Assembly (NCBI RefSeq): GCF_002761755.1
Contig: NZ_PEOG01000007.1
Span: forward strand, 1 to 64,000
Length of the DNA stretch: 64,000 nucleotides
Direction of reading: 5' to 3'
Source: Roseateles chitinivorans
Lineage (GTDB): Bacteria > Pseudomonadota > Gammaproteobacteria > Burkholderiales > Burkholderiaceae_C
Of this stretch, positions 35,052 through 47,607 are shown piece by piece (within the stretch, counting starts at the first letter, position 1; the number at the start of each line of letters is the position of its first letter). The notes under the pieces are model-generated. The model was not told the DNA's origin and did no database searches. It saw only the letters and a list, made by a program, of their open reading frames with translations. The position numbers and the translations under genes are program-made.

Positions 35052-35672
35052 ATGAACAAGTCCTTCGGTTTCCTCCTGCGGCGTGCCGCCTTCGCCGGCC
35101 TCGCAGTGGTGTCCATGGCATTGGCATCGACCACCGCCCATGCCGCGCCCGCGGCCGAGCCCTCCACCACGGGCGCAGCCTGTCCTGAACTGTTGAACCG
35201 GCAAATGCCTCGCCTGCAGGACGAGAAGCCACAGGCGCTGTGCCAGTACGCCGGCAAGGTGGTCCTGGTGGTCAACACGGCAAGCTTCTGTGGCTACACC
35301 CCCCAGTACAAGGCACTGGAAACCGTCTCCGCGCGCTATGCGGACAAGGGCCTGGTGGTGCTGGGATTTCCATCCGGTGATTTCGGCAACCAGGAGTACG
35401 GCAGCAACAAGGAGATCGCCGAGTTTTGCGAGAACACCTTCAATGTGAAATTCCCGATGTTCAGCAAGAGCAGTGTCGCGGCTGGAAAAGCCGATCTGAA
35501 CCCGCTGTTTGCTGACCTGGCCAAGCGCACCGGTCAGGCGCCGAAGTGGAACTTCCACAAGTACCTGATCTCGCGCGACGGCAAGCAGGTCATGAGCTTC
35601 GCGTCCGGCGTGAGCCCGGACAGTTCGACCTTTACTCAGGCCGTGGAGAAGCTGCTGGCGCAGCCGCAGTGA
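35052..35672 (+). CDS. exported glutathione peroxidase family protein
   Basis: 206-residue thiol peroxidase with a signal peptide (about 1-31). The peroxidatic Cys80 is in ASFCGYTPQY; the family Gln/Asn region reads GFPSGDFGNQEYGSN, and the Trp-Asn pair is in KWNFHKYLI. It is a Cys (not Sec) enzyme that reduces peroxides with thioredoxin or glutathione. The usual FPCNQFG signature is altered (Ser in place of the resolving Cys), so a 1-Cys cycle is likely. Single gene, divergent from the ferritin-like gene (175 bases). Confidence 0.9.
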   Translation: MNKSFGFLLRRAAFAGLAVVSMALASTTAHAAPAAEPSTTGAACPELLNRQMPRLQDEKPQALCQYAGKVVLVVNTASFCGYTPQYKALETVSARYADKGLVVLGFPSGDFGNQEYGSNKEIAEFCENTFNVKFPMFSKSSVAAGKADLNPLFADLAKRTGQAPKWNFHKYLISRDGKQVMSFASGVSPDSSTFTQAVEKLLAQPQ

Positions 35673-36164
35673 GAGGCCACGTCGGAGAAAATCGAAAAAC
35701 CTGCGCCCTCTCCTCCGAGGAAGCTTGTAAAAGCTGAATGAAAAGCGCGGGAGGAGGCAATCGGCACGCCTGTGGCGAAGGGCCTTCATCACCCTGAAAA
35801 CTGTCCCGGCTAGCCGGGACAGCAGTGACAGTTGCTCACGTATTTGTCGCTCGGTGGGATGACTTCCGCGCCGATGCGCTGCACCATAACGACTCGATCA
35901 ACACATCGCTGGTGACAAACGCGAGCGACGCCGCCCGATAACAGCGCTCACTTTGAGCTGACTTAAACAGGGCAGATGGCGCAGCAGCGTTGGAGGGCAT
36001 TCCGGGGGTTTACACCGATCCCATCAGCGATGGGAGTACAGTCGACGCAACCACTTTCAGCCGCAAGACCTGCTTCTTCGTGAAGCTGCAATCCCGAGGC
36101 CTTTCTCCTCCTCCTCCCTCCCTCCCTCGTTGGCCAGGGGCGTCTTGAGGCTACTTTTCTTCCC
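35673..36164. other. gene-free stretch with palindrome and hairpin
   Basis: No reading frame looks coding. It holds a perfect 22-base palindrome at 35801-35822 (arms CTGTCCCGGCT), an inverted repeat TCCCATC-AGC-GATGGGA at 36019-36035, and a CT-rich tract (36105-36130). It ends at a strong plus-strand terminator, so an untranslated transcript from this region is possible. Confidence 0.55.
35801..35822. repeat. perfect 22-bp palindrome
   Basis: Half-site CTGTCCCGGCT with exact symmetry and no spacer. It could be a transcription-factor operator or the stem of an RNA hairpin after the peroxidase gene. Confidence 0.8.
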
Positions 36165-36197
36165 AGGGCTTCCGCTTCGCGGAAGCCCTTTGTCTTT
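36165..36197 (+). terminator. orphan plus-strand terminator
   Basis: GGGCTTCCGC (36166-36175) pairs with GCGGAAGCCC (36179-36188) around TTC, followed by TTTGTCTTT. No plus-strand gene precedes it within 490 bases, which suggests a small RNA or a long 3' region of the peroxidase transcript. Confidence 0.85.
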
Positions 36198-36213
36198 CTG
36201 CGGCGCCCGGATG

Positions 36214-36240
36214 AAAAAAAGCGCGCCGCTCGGGCGCGCC
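36214..36240 (-). terminator. corA terminator
   Basis: On the minus strand a GGCGCGC/GCGCGCC stem (36221-36239) is followed by seven T (plus-strand A run 36214-36220), 21 bases past the corA stop. Confidence 0.85.
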
Positions 36241-36260
36241 TCGTTCCGTTGAGGGGTCGG

Positions 36261-37250
36261 TCAGGCCAGCCAGCCCTTGCGGCGGAAATAGATGAACGGC
36301 GCGGCCACCGATGCCACCATCAGCCCGATCGCGAAAAAGTAGCCGTACTTCCAACGCAGTTCGGGCATCGCCTCGAAGTTCATGCCATAGACGCTGGCGA
36401 TCAGCGTTGGCGGCAACAAGGCGACGCTCGCGACCGAGAAGATCTTGATGATCTTGTTCTGGTTGATGTTGATGAAGCCGACCGTGGCGTCCATCAGGAA
36501 GTTGATCTTGTCGAACAGGAAGGCGGTGTGCGAATCGAGCGAGTCGATGTCGCGCAGGATCTGGCGCGATTCCTCGAACTGTTCGGCATTGAGCATGCGG
36601 CTGCGCATCATGAAGCTGACCGCGCGCCGCGTGTCCATCACGTTGCGCCGGATGCGGCCGTTCAGGTCTTCCTCGCGCGCGATCGCCGCCAGCACCTGAC
36701 CGGCCTCGGTGTCGTTGACGTCCTTCTTCAGGACGCGCGCGCTCACCTTCTCCAGGTTGTCGTAGATGCCTTCGAGCACATCGGCGGAGTATTCAGCATC
36801 GGCGTCATAGAGCTTGAGCAGCACGTCCTTGGCGTCCTCGATCAGCGCCGGGATCCGGCGAGCCCGCAGGCGCAGCAGCCGGAACACCGGCAGATCCTCG
36901 TTGTGGATCGAGAAAAGCACGTTGTCGAAGAGGATGAAGGCGACCCGCACGTTGCGGGGCGCTTCCATGTCGTCGATCAGGAAGTCGGAGCGAATGTGCA
37001 GCTCGCCGTTGTCTTCTTCGTAGAAGCGAGCCGATTCCTCGAGATCCTCGTCGACGATGTCCTCGGGAATTACCAGATGGAAGCGTTCGCGGATCCAGTC
37101 CTTTTCCTCCGGCGTCGGGGACTGCAGATCGACCCAGACCGGGTTGCGGTCCGCGCCGGCGAGCGAGAGCAGTTCGGCGGCGTTGGAAATCTCTTCCTGG
37201 ACCATGCCCCCCTTGAGGCGGCCATTGTCCAGCGTGAACACATTCAGCAT
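36261..37250 (-). CDS. corA: CorA family magnesium/cobalt transporter
   Basis: 329-residue inner-membrane channel. A large cytoplasmic funnel domain (1-265) is followed by two C-terminal helices; the first ends in the hallmark YGMNFE loop (GMN motif) near residue 295, and the tail is basic (YFRRKGWLA). It forms a pentamer that conducts Mg2+ or Co2+/Ni2+. ATG 37248-37250 is taken as start; upstream in-frame codons give a low-complexity Arg-rich extension. It is the only gene between two gene-free stretches. Confidence 0.93.
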   Translation of the reverse strand: MLNVFTLDNGRLKGGMVQEEISNAAELLSLAGADRNPVWVDLQSPTPEEKDWIRERFHLVIPEDIVDEDLEESARFYEEDNGELHIRSDFLIDDMEAPRNVRVAFILFDNVLFSIHNEDLPVFRLLRLRARRIPALIEDAKDVLLKLYDADAEYSADVLEGIYDNLEKVSARVLKKDVNDTEAGQVLAAIAREEDLNGRIRRNVMDTRRAVSFMMRSRMLNAEQFEESRQILRDIDSLDSHTAFLFDKINFLMDATVGFININQNKIIKIFSVASVALLPPTLIASVYGMNFEAMPELRWKYGYFFAIGLMVASVAAPFIYFRRKGWLA

Positions 37251-37963
37251 GCGGATCCTTCGTCGGCGGTGCGCGCTCGGGCGAACGCGCAAGCCGGAGT
37301 GCGCGTTGACGGACCCATCGGGGGTCGCCGCGGCGCGAAAGTTGCCAGGAGCGGGCGACGCCATGCGGCGCGCCAAGGGTCGAGGTGGCCCGTCTCACTC
37401 CGGACAAGCGTCGCGGCGGCGTTGGATGCGGTGGAGCAGAACGCTCAGGGGCTGCGGCGGATTGACGCTGGAGTGGACGGCCACCGAGGGTGGTCGCTGT
37501 CCAAGGGGGACTCCAGTAATCGGGACGCGGGATTATCACATCGCGTCTCAAGAGGCGGCAAGGAAGGTCGGCCCGGTCGGCCCGCGCCGCACAACATCCA
37601 GCATTCCAGCACGGAGCTCGCCCTCCTGCAAGGCGGGAATATTCGCCCCCAAACTTGCTTTCCATCACTTGCCGAGGCTGAGGATCGGGAGCAGACTGGA
37701 CTCGTCTTCTTCATCGTTTTCGCCTCAGAACCCGCATGCCATCGGCCCTCGCGGCCATCCGGGTCCCTCGCGGACCGCTCACCCGTCACGCCGTTTCAGA
37801 GACTCCATCCGCTTCCCCCGCGTCTCCAGCACCATGCCGGCGACGTGCCGACCGACCCTCACCGACTCCCCACCTCACCAAGACCCTGCCCGCTCTTTTT
37901 CCCGCGGCAACGACCGCCGACTCCGACTCTGTTTCCGACCAAGCCCTTGTGAAAGGAGGCTTT
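37251..37963. other. 713-base gene-free stretch upstream of hpf
   Basis: Both strands lack a plausible gene. It holds a tandem GGTCGGCCC pair (37566-37583), a GAATATTC octamer palindrome near 37640, and a pyrimidine-rich leader up to the hpf ribosome site. In many Burkholderiales rpoN precedes hpf; it is not here. Confidence 0.5.
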
Positions 37964-38305
37964 ATGAACCTGACCATCAGCGGCCACCATCTCGAAGTGA
38001 CACAGGCTCTGCGCGAATATGTGCTGAACAAGCTCAGCCGGGTGCTCCGCCACTTTGACCAGGTCGTGGACGTCAACGTCCTGCTGACCGTGGAAAAGCA
38101 AAAGGAAAAGGATCGACGCCAACGCGCTGAAGTCACGCTGCATGTGAAGGGACGGGAAATCTTCTGCGAGCACTCGAACGGGGATCTCTACGCGGCCATC
38201 GACGAGCTGATGGACAAGCTGGACCGACAAGTCTGCCGCCACAAGGATCGGGTGCAGAACCACCACCATGAATCGGCCAAGCGCATGGACTTGAGCGCCG
38301 GATAA
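37964..38305 (+). CDS. hpf: ribosome hibernation promoting factor (short form)
   Basis: 113-residue HPF/YfiA-type protein that binds the 30S decoding site and promotes ribosome dimerisation or inactivation in stationary phase. Strand and helix order [32 protein letters not shown], then [42 protein letters not shown], is typical. A strong AAAGGAGG (37952-37959) precedes the ATG. It is first of the hpf-ptsN-hprK series. Confidence 0.95.
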   Translation: MNLTISGHHLEVTQALREYVLNKLSRVLRHFDQVVDVNVLLTVEKQKEKDRRQRAEVTLHVKGREIFCEHSNGDLYAAIDELMDKLDRQVCRHKDRVQNHHHESAKRMDLSAG

Positions 38306-38387
38306 CCGATCTCCGCGAAGCTGGCGGCGCCTTCAGGCCTCGTCGGAATCGCGCCGGATCCCCAGGGATTACCCGGGGATCACCCGC

Positions 38388-38413
38388 AAGGCGGCCCATC
38401 GGGCCGCCTTTTT
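38388..38413 (+). terminator. terminator after hpf
   Basis: AAGGCGGCCC pairs with GGGCCGCCTT around ATC, followed by T residues. It separates hpf from the ptsN-hprK unit. Confidence 0.88.
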
Positions 38414-38500
38414 GCCGAGAATTGTTGCAATGCAACACCAGGGGAGACGTTTTCACAGAAGCGTCGCATCCGTCACACCCCCCGTCGGTAGCGGGATTCC

Positions 38501-38506
38501 TATAAT
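38501..38506 (+). promoter_or_regulatory. probable -10 box for ptsN
   Basis: A perfect TATAAT, 87 bases before the ptsN start and downstream of the hpf terminator. No good -35 box is found at 17-18 bases, so the assignment is tentative. Confidence 0.4.
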
Positions 38507-38592
38507 CCTGTCCCTCAACCCCCGAATCTGCGCACCACTGGCGCGCAGGCTGCTTCCCCAGCTCGCCGGTCGACATGGCCGGTAAATGCCCG

Positions 38593-39063
38593 ATGAACCG
38601 TCTCGCCGCCATCCTTCCCGCCAGCAACGTGCTGGTCGATGTGGACGCTTCCAGCAAAAAGCGGGTCTTCGAACAGGCCGGGCTGCTCTTCGAGAACAAC
38701 CATTCGATCTCCCGCGCGGCAGTCACGGACAACCTGTTCGCCCGCGAGCGCCTGGGGTCCACCGGTCTGGGGCATGGCGTCGCGATCCCGCATGGCCGCA
38801 TCAAGGGCCTGAAGAACCCGCTGGCCGCGGTGCTGCGCGTGCAGCAACCCATCGGCTTCGACGCACCGGACGACGAACCGGTCACGCTGCTGATCTTCCT
38901 GCTGGTGCCCGAGGCGGCGACACAGAGACACCTGGAGATCCTGTCCGAGATCGCCGAGATGCTGTCCGACCGCGAACTCCGTGAACGCCTCAAGACCGAG
39001 GCCGAGGCCGCCACCGTGCATCGCCTGATCGCCGATTGGGAACCGCTGAAGTCGGTGGCCTGA
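38593..39063 (+). CDS. ptsN: nitrogen-PTS EIIA protein
   Basis: 156-residue EIIA-Ntr. It accepts phosphate from NPr at the active-site His67 in GVAIPHGRI and regulates potassium and nitrogen functions through protein contacts. The start at 38593 ([16 protein letters not shown]...[16 protein letters not shown]) is the conserved one; an ATG at 38575 would add six residues. It precedes hprK by 49 bases, the usual Burkholderiales order. Confidence 0.95.
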   Translation: MNRLAAILPASNVLVDVDASSKKRVFEQAGLLFENNHSISRAAVTDNLFARERLGSTGLGHGVAIPHGRIKGLKNPLAAVLRVQQPIGFDAPDDEPVTLLIFLLVPEAATQRHLEILSEIAEMLSDRELRERLKTEAEAATVHRLIADWEPLKSVA

Positions 39064-39112
39064 ACGGCCCAGCGCCTCGAGACGATCACCCCACCTCCAG
39101 CAGCCACGCCAC

Positions 39113-40075
39113 TTGAAAGCCACCTCCATCAGCGCGGACCGGTTGTTCGAGGAGCACCGCGAGGCCTTGCGTTGGGAGTGGATCGCCGGGCATGCGCATC
39201 CTGAACGCCGCTTCGACGAAGCCGCGCTGCGCGACGCGCAGTCGGCCGCCGACCTGGTCGGCTACCTGAACTACATCCATCCCTATCGCGTCCAGATCGT
39301 CGGACGGCGTGAGGTCGCCTACCTGAGCCAGGCCTCCGGCGACGTGCTGGACCGCCGGATCTCGCGCATCGTGACGCTGGAGCCACCGGTCATCATCGTC
39401 GCGGACGACCAGGTGCCGCCGGACCGGCTGGTCGCGATGTGCGACCGCGCCGAGATCCCGCTGTTCACGACGGCCGAGAGCGCCGGCCATGTCATCGACC
39501 TGGTGCGCGCGTACCTGGCGCACGTCTGCGCCAACCGCACGACGCGGCACGGCGTGTTCATGGACATCCTGGGCCTGGGCGTGCTGCTGACCGGCGAATC
39601 GGGGCTCGGCAAGAGCGAGCTCGGTCTGGAATTGATCAGCCGTGGCCACGGCCTGGTGGCGGACGATGCGGTCGACTTCTTCCGGATCGCGCAGACGGCC
39701 ATTGAAGGTCGCTGCCCCGAGCTGCTGATGAATCTCCTGGAAGTCCGCGGCATCGGCCTGCTGGACATCAAGGCCATCTTCGGCGAGACGGCGGTGCGCC
39801 GGAAGATGCGGCTCAAGCTGATCGTGCACCTGGTCCGCAAGGAGACGATGGAGCGGGACTTCGAGCGCCTGCCCTACGAGCCGCTCTACGAGGACGTGCT
39901 GGGCATGCCCGTGCGCAAGGTCGTGATCGCCGTGGATGCGGGCCGCAACCTGGCGGTGCTGGTCGAGGCCGCAGTGCGCAACACCATCCTGCAATTGCGC
40001 GGCATCGACACCTACCGCGAGTTCGTCGAACGCCACCAACGCGCGATCGAGCAAGGCCTGAACGACAACAACTGA
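39113..40075 (+). CDS. hprK: HPr kinase/phosphorylase
   Basis: 320-residue bifunctional enzyme that phosphorylates and dephosphorylates the regulatory Ser of HPr. It begins with TTG. Walker [10 protein letters not shown] (161-169), the conserved His146 in [12 protein letters not shown], and the HPrK signature [18 protein letters not shown] are present. In betaproteobacteria it belongs to an incomplete PTS with ptsN. A terminator palindrome follows; rapZ is not downstream. Confidence 0.95.
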   Translation: MKATSISADRLFEEHREALRWEWIAGHAHPERRFDEAALRDAQSAADLVGYLNYIHPYRVQIVGRREVAYLSQASGDVLDRRISRIVTLEPPVIIVADDQVPPDRLVAMCDRAEIPLFTTAESAGHVIDLVRAYLAHVCANRTTRHGVFMDILGLGVLLTGESGLGKSELGLELISRGHGLVADDAVDFFRIAQTAIEGRCPELLMNLLEVRGIGLLDIKAIFGETAVRRKMRLKLIVHLVRKETMERDFERLPYEPLYEDVLGMPVRKVVIAVDAGRNLAVLVEAAVRNTILQLRGIDTYREFVERHQRAIEQGLNDNN

Positions 40076-40107
40076 GCGCCAGGCGCGTCGGTCGCAGACG
40101 CATGAAG

Positions 40108-40129
40108 AAGGGGCTCCGCGGAGCCCCTT
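40108..40129. terminator. bidirectional terminator between hprK and fur
   Basis: A perfect 22-base palindrome, AAGGGGCTCCG with its mirror half, lies in the convergent gap. A weak T tail follows on each strand. Confidence 0.75.
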
Positions 40130-40158
40130 GTCGTTGACGTCCCGCGCGCCGGGCCTGG

Positions 40159-40590
40159 TCAGCGGGCCAGCTTGTGCGGGCAGTCCTTCTTGACGCAGTT
40201 CGCATACAGCGCGAGCGAGTGCTCCTGCAGCTGAAAACCGCGTTCTTGCGCGATCGCATGCTGGCGTTCCTCGATCTTCGGATCGTAGAACTCCTCGACG
40301 AAGCCGCAGGTCAGGCAGACGAGATGGTCGTGGTGATGACCCTCATTGAGCTCGAAAACCGCCTTGCCCGACTCGAAGTGGTTGCGCGACAGCAGGCCGG
40401 CTTGCTCGAACTGCGTCAGGACGCGATAGACGGTCGCCAGGCCGATGTCGGCGCGTTCATCGAGCAAAGCTTTGTAAACGTCCTCGGCGGTCATGTGCCG
40501 CTGCTGGGCGGTCTGGAAGATCTCGAGGATCTTGATGCGGGGCAGCGTGGCCTTGAGCCCGCTGTTCTTGATTTCGTCTGACCGGTTCAT
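40159..40590 (-). CDS. fur: ferric uptake regulator
   Basis: 143-residue Fe(II)-dependent repressor. Winged helix (1-80: [49 protein letters not shown]), then the metal-binding domain with [17 protein letters not shown] and [10 protein letters not shown] holding the zinc cysteines. It is convergent with hprK and divergent from bamE (83 bases), the usual Burkholderiales order. Confidence 0.96.
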   Translation of the reverse strand: MNRSDEIKNSGLKATLPRIKILEIFQTAQQRHMTAEDVYKALLDERADIGLATVYRVLTQFEQAGLLSRNHFESGKAVFELNEGHHHDHLVCLTCGFVEEFYDPKIEERQHAIAQERGFQLQEHSLALYANCVKKDCPHKLAR

Positions 40591-40673
40591 GGGGTTTGCG
40601 CCTGCGGGGAAGCGTGGGTGCGTGCCGCTAGAATCTCGCGATCATAGCCCTTGCGCCTCGGCCAATCCGCGCC

Positions 40674-41267
40674 ATGTCATTGAATTCCCGTATCGCCTGC
40701 ATTGCCCGCCGGAACGTCTCCGGCGCCGCGATGGCAGGCCTGGTTGTCGGTCTCCTGGCGCTGGGCGGCTGCTCGCAAATGCCGAAGTTCGACGCGCTCT
40801 CGGTGAGCGGCGACAAGGTGCTGGGCCTGGTGACGCCCTACCGCGTCGAGATCGTCCAGGGCAACGTGGTCACCAAGGAACAACTGGCCGCGGTCAAGCC
40901 GGGCATGACCCGCGTCCAGGTGCGCGATGTGCTTGGTTCGCCGCTGCTCACCGACGTCTTCCACGAGTCCCGCTGGGACTACGTGTTCACGATCCGACGC
41001 CAAGGGGCCGCGCCGCAGAACCGCCACATCCTGCTGACCTTCGACGGGGACCAGCTGTCCAAGATCGATGCGCCGGACGACCTGCCGACCGAGAAGGAAT
41101 TCATCGCCTCGATCAACACGCTGAAGGTCACCGGCAAGGAACCCAAGCTGGAGCTGACCGAAGAGGAGCGCAAGGCATTGCCTCCGCCGGTGCGCACCGC
41201 TGCCGCCTCGGCGCCGGAGCCGATGGGCCCGACCCGCGATTACCCGCCGCTGGAGCCGCGTCGATGA
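40674..41267 (+). CDS. bamE: outer-membrane assembly lipoprotein
   Basis: 197-residue lipoprotein of the BAM complex that inserts beta-barrel proteins. Lipobox LGGC makes Cys33 the lipidated residue. The SmpA/OmlA domain ([38 protein letters not shown]) follows; a Pro-rich tail ends the protein. It overlaps dapB by four bases (ATGA at 41264), indicating translational coupling. Confidence 0.93.
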   Translation: MSLNSRIACIARRNVSGAAMAGLVVGLLALGGCSQMPKFDALSVSGDKVLGLVTPYRVEIVQGNVVTKEQLAAVKPGMTRVQVRDVLGSPLLTDVFHESRWDYVFTIRRQGAAPQNRHILLTFDGDQLSKIDAPDDLPTEKEFIASINTLKVTGKEPKLELTEEERKALPPPVRTAAASAPEPMGPTRDYPPLEPRR

Positions 41268-42070
41268 GCCGTCTGCGGATCGCGATCACCGGCGCATCCG
41301 GCCGCATGGGCCGCATGCTGATCGAGGCGGTGCTCGCCGCCGACGATCTCGAACTGGCCGCCGCGCTCGACCGCGACGGCAGCCCCACGCTCGGCCAGGA
41401 TGCCGGCGCGTTCCTGGGCCAGACCACCGGCGTGGCGATCACCAGCGATGTGCGGGCCGCCCTGTCGCAGGCCGACGTGCTGATCGACTTCACCCGTCCC
41501 GAGGGCACGATGGCGCACCTCGCGCTGTGCGCCGAACTGGGCGTGCGCACCGTCGTCGGCACCACCGGCTTCAGCCCCGACGACAAGACGAAGATCGGCG
41601 AATACGCCCAGCGCGCCGCCGTCATGATGGCGCCCAACATGAGCGTCGGCGTCAACGTCGTCTTGAAGCTGCTGGCGCAGGCATCGAAGGCGCTTTCGCA
41701 CGGATATGACATCGAGATCGTCGAAGCCCACCATCGCCACAAGGTGGACGCGCCCAGCGGCACCGCGCTGAAGATGGGCGAGGTCGTCGCCGAGGCGCTC
41801 GGCCGGGACCTGAAGACCTGCGCGGTCTACGGCCGCGAAGGCGTCACCGGCGAACGCGACCCGTCGACGATCGGTTTCGCGACGGTCCGCGGCGGCGACG
41901 TCATCGGCGACCACACGGTGATGTACCTGGGCATCGGCGAGCGCATCGAGATCAGCCACAAGGCCTCGAGCCGCGCGACCTTCGCGCAGGGCAGCCTGCG
42001 CGCGGCGCGCTTCCTGGGCGAGCGCAAGACCGGGCTGTTCGACATGAACGACGTGCTCGGCATGGCTTGA
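41264..42070 (+). CDS. dapB: 4-hydroxy-tetrahydrodipicolinate reductase
   Basis: 268-residue NAD(P)H enzyme of the diaminopimelate/lysine pathway. Rossmann loop GASGRMG (9-15), VVGTTGFS, the catalytic [16 protein letters not shown] with the active His pair and Lys, and the C-terminal [20 protein letters not shown] are all typical. It starts inside the bamE stop and runs into the exbB-like gene 41 bases later. Confidence 0.96.
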   Translation: MSRLRIAITGASGRMGRMLIEAVLAADDLELAAALDRDGSPTLGQDAGAFLGQTTGVAITSDVRAALSQADVLIDFTRPEGTMAHLALCAELGVRTVVGTTGFSPDDKTKIGEYAQRAAVMMAPNMSVGVNVVLKLLAQASKALSHGYDIEIVEAHHRHKVDAPSGTALKMGEVVAEALGRDLKTCAVYGREGVTGERDPSTIGFATVRGGDVIGDHTVMYLGIGERIEISHKASSRATFAQGSLRAARFLGERKTGLFDMNDVLGMA

Positions 42071-42110
42071 GCGCGACGCGCTCGATCACCGGCGATCGAC
42101 GAACGACGCG

Positions 42111-42755
42111 ATGACCGAACTGATCCATCTCTGGCAAGCGGGCGACGGTGTCGCCCGTTTCGTTTCCCTGCTGCTGCTGGCGATGTCGGTGTGCAGCTGG
42201 GTGCTGATCTTCTGGCGCAGCTGGACACTGGCGCGAGCCCGCGCCGACCTGGGCCGCGGGCTGCCGGTGTTCTGGGCCGCGCCCGACCTGGGCCAGGGGC
42301 GTGAGCACCTGAAGCCGCTCGACCGCGGCGCGCTGATGCTGCCGCTGATCGACGCCGCGATGCAGGACAGCGCGCCGGGCACCCTGGCCGCGACCGCGCG
42401 CAGGACGTCGCAACTGACGCGCCGTCTGCGCGACGCGCTGCATGCCGTGCTGGGCGGCCTGAATCGCGGCCAGGTCATGCTGGCGACCATCGGCGCGACC
42501 GCGCCCTTCGTCGGTCTGTTCGGCACGGTCTGGGGCATCTACCACGCGCTGCTGAGCATCTCCTCGACCGGCAACTTCAGCCTGGACAAGGTCTCGGGCC
42601 CGGTCGGCGAAGCGCTCATCATGACTGCCGCCGGCCTGGCGGTGGCCATCCCGGCGGTGCTGGCCTACAACCTGTTCGGCAAGTGGGTCGCCGCCTGCGA
42701 GGCGGACCTCGAGGGCTTCGCGCACGACCTGCGCGAGCTGATCGACGAGGCGTGA
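42111..42755 (+). CDS. exbB: MotA/TolQ/ExbB proton channel protein
   Basis: 214-residue inner-membrane protein with three helices (about 20-40, 120-145, 165-190), a large cytoplasmic loop, and the family stretch RGQVMLATIGATAPFVGLFGTVWGIYHALL plus GPVGEALIMTAAGLAVAIPAVLAYN. With ExbD it forms the proton-driven motor that energises TonB or a TolR-type partner. TonB is not in the window, so Exb and Tol assignment is not decided by context. Confidence 0.85.
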   Translation: MTELIHLWQAGDGVARFVSLLLLAMSVCSWVLIFWRSWTLARARADLGRGLPVFWAAPDLGQGREHLKPLDRGALMLPLIDAAMQDSAPGTLAATARRTSQLTRRLRDALHAVLGGLNRGQVMLATIGATAPFVGLFGTVWGIYHALLSISSTGNFSLDKVSGPVGEALIMTAAGLAVAIPAVLAYNLFGKWVAACEADLEGFAHDLRELIDEA

Positions 42756-42784
42756 GCGCCGCCCGTCCGACCTGAACTGATGCC

Positions 42785-45979
<3,195 letters not shown>

Positions 45980-45983
45980 CGCC

Positions 45984-46493
45984 ATGAAGCGCCGCGACCT
46001 GCTGTCGTTCGCCTCCTTCGGTGCGCTGGGTGCCGCCGGCCTGCTTACGGGCTGCGGCTTCGAGCTGCGCAAGGAGCCGGTCTATCACTTCAAGACGCTG
46101 GCGCTGACCGGCTTCGTGCCGCACTCGCCGCTGGCGCAGGAACTGCGCCGCCAGGTGCAGCGCAGCACGGTGCGCCTCGTCGAGGATCCCAACCGTGCCG
46201 ACGTCATCATCGATGCCGAACGCGAGGTGCGCGACAAGACCTCGGTGGCGACGACCGCCGCGGGGCAGATCACGGAATGGCAGCTGCGTCTGTCGCTGGA
46301 CTACTCGCTGCGCACGGCCGGCGGCGACATCCTGCTGCCGCGCACCGAGCTGCGGCTCACGCGTGACATGAACTACAGCGAAAGCGCCGCGCTGGCCAAG
46401 GAGCAGGAAGAGGCCTCGCTGCAGAAGGCGATGCAGGTGGAGGCTGTCGGCCTGCTGCTGCGCCGCCTGGCGGCGGTCCACCTGCCCAACTGA
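45984..46493 (+). CDS. lptE: LPS-assembly lipoprotein
   Basis: 169-residue outer-membrane lipoprotein that plugs LptD during LPS insertion. Lipobox LLTGC with Cys24. Four bases after leuS stop, so cotranscribed. The body (GFELRK..., LPRTELRLTRDMNYSESAALAKEQEEASL) fits LptE/RlpB. Confidence 0.9.
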   Translation: MKRRDLLSFASFGALGAAGLLTGCGFELRKEPVYHFKTLALTGFVPHSPLAQELRRQVQRSTVRLVEDPNRADVIIDAEREVRDKTSVATTAAGQITEWQLRLSLDYSLRTAGGDILLPRTELRLTRDMNYSESAALAKEQEEASLQKAMQVEAVGLLLRRLAAVHLPN

Positions 46494-46512
46494 ACGCCGA
46501 CAGGACCCGCGG

Positions 46513-47580
46513 ATGCAGATCAAGGGCGAGGCGCTGGCCGGCCAGTTGGCCAAGGGGCTCAAGCCGGTGTACGTGGTGCACGGCGACGAGCCGCTGCTGG
46601 CGCAGGAAGCCGCCGACGCACTGCGCGCCGAGGCCCGCCGGCAGGGCTACAGCGAACGCCAGGTGTTCACCGTCAGCGGCGCCTACTTCGACTGGGCGCC
46701 GGTGATCGCGGCCTCGCAGGCAATGAGCCTGTTCGCCGACAAGCAGCTGATCGAGATCCGCATTCCCACCGGCAAGCCGGGCAAGGACGGGTCCGAGGCT
46801 TTGCAGCGCTACGTCGATGGCCTCCCGCCGGACGTGCTGACCTTGGTGACGCTGCCGCGGCTGGACAAGACGCAGCTGAGCAGCGCCTGGTTCACCGCGT
46901 TGGACGGCGCCGGCGTGTCGGTGAAGGTCGATCCGGTCGAAAGACGCGAGTTGCCGGCCTGGATCGCCCGGCGCCTGCAACTGCAAGGCCAGTCGGTGGC
47001 CGCCGGGGCCGACGGCCAGCAGGCGCTGGAGTTCTTCGCCGATCGGGTCGAAGGCAACCTGCTCGCCGCCCACCAGGAGCTGCAGAAGCTCGCGCTGTTG
47101 CACCCGCCGGGCGAGCTCAGCCTGCAACAGATCGAGGCGGCGGTGCTGGACGTGGCGCGCTTCGACGTCTTCAAGCTCAGCGAAGCGCTGCTGGGTGGCA
47201 AGGTCGGCCGCGTGCTGCGCATGCTCGAAGGCCTGAAGGCCGAGGGCGAGGCGGCGGTGCTGGTGCACTGGACGATGGCCGAGGACATCCGCGGCCTGAA
47301 ACGGGTCCACGACGCCGTGGCGGCGGGCAAGCCGCTGCCGATGGCGCTGCGGGAATCCCGCATCTGGGGGCCGAAGGAGCGCCTGTTCGAGCGCATCGTG
47401 CCGCAGCTGCACGGTGCAGCCCTGACGCGACTGGTGGTGGCCGCACAGACCTGCGACGGCATCGTCAAGGGTCTGCGCCATCCCGAATGGCCCACCGACC
47501 CTTGGGAGGCCCTGGGGCGTCTGGCCCTCATGTTGGAGCAAGCCCTGCGTCCGCCGGCACAGAAAAACCGCTATGGTTGA
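46513..47580 (+). CDS. holA: DNA polymerase III delta subunit
   Basis: 355-residue clamp-loader wrench subunit that opens the beta clamp. It shows the family start (VYVVHGDEPLLAQEAADALRAEARRQGYSERQVFTV), the AAA+-like inactive fold and the long helical C-terminal collar domain. It follows lptE by 19 bases in the leuS-lptE-holA operon. Confidence 0.93.
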   Translation: MQIKGEALAGQLAKGLKPVYVVHGDEPLLAQEAADALRAEARRQGYSERQVFTVSGAYFDWAPVIAASQAMSLFADKQLIEIRIPTGKPGKDGSEALQRYVDGLPPDVLTLVTLPRLDKTQLSSAWFTALDGAGVSVKVDPVERRELPAWIARRLQLQGQSVAAGADGQQALEFFADRVEGNLLAAHQELQKLALLHPPGELSLQQIEAAVLDVARFDVFKLSEALLGGKVGRVLRMLEGLKAEGEAAVLVHWTMAEDIRGLKRVHDAVAAGKPLPMALRESRIWGPKERLFERIVPQLHGAALTRLVVAAQTCDGIVKGLRHPEWPTDPWEALGRLALMLEQALRPPAQKNRYG

Positions 47581-47607
47581 CGACATCTCGTCCACCTGGC
47601 GTCGCCG

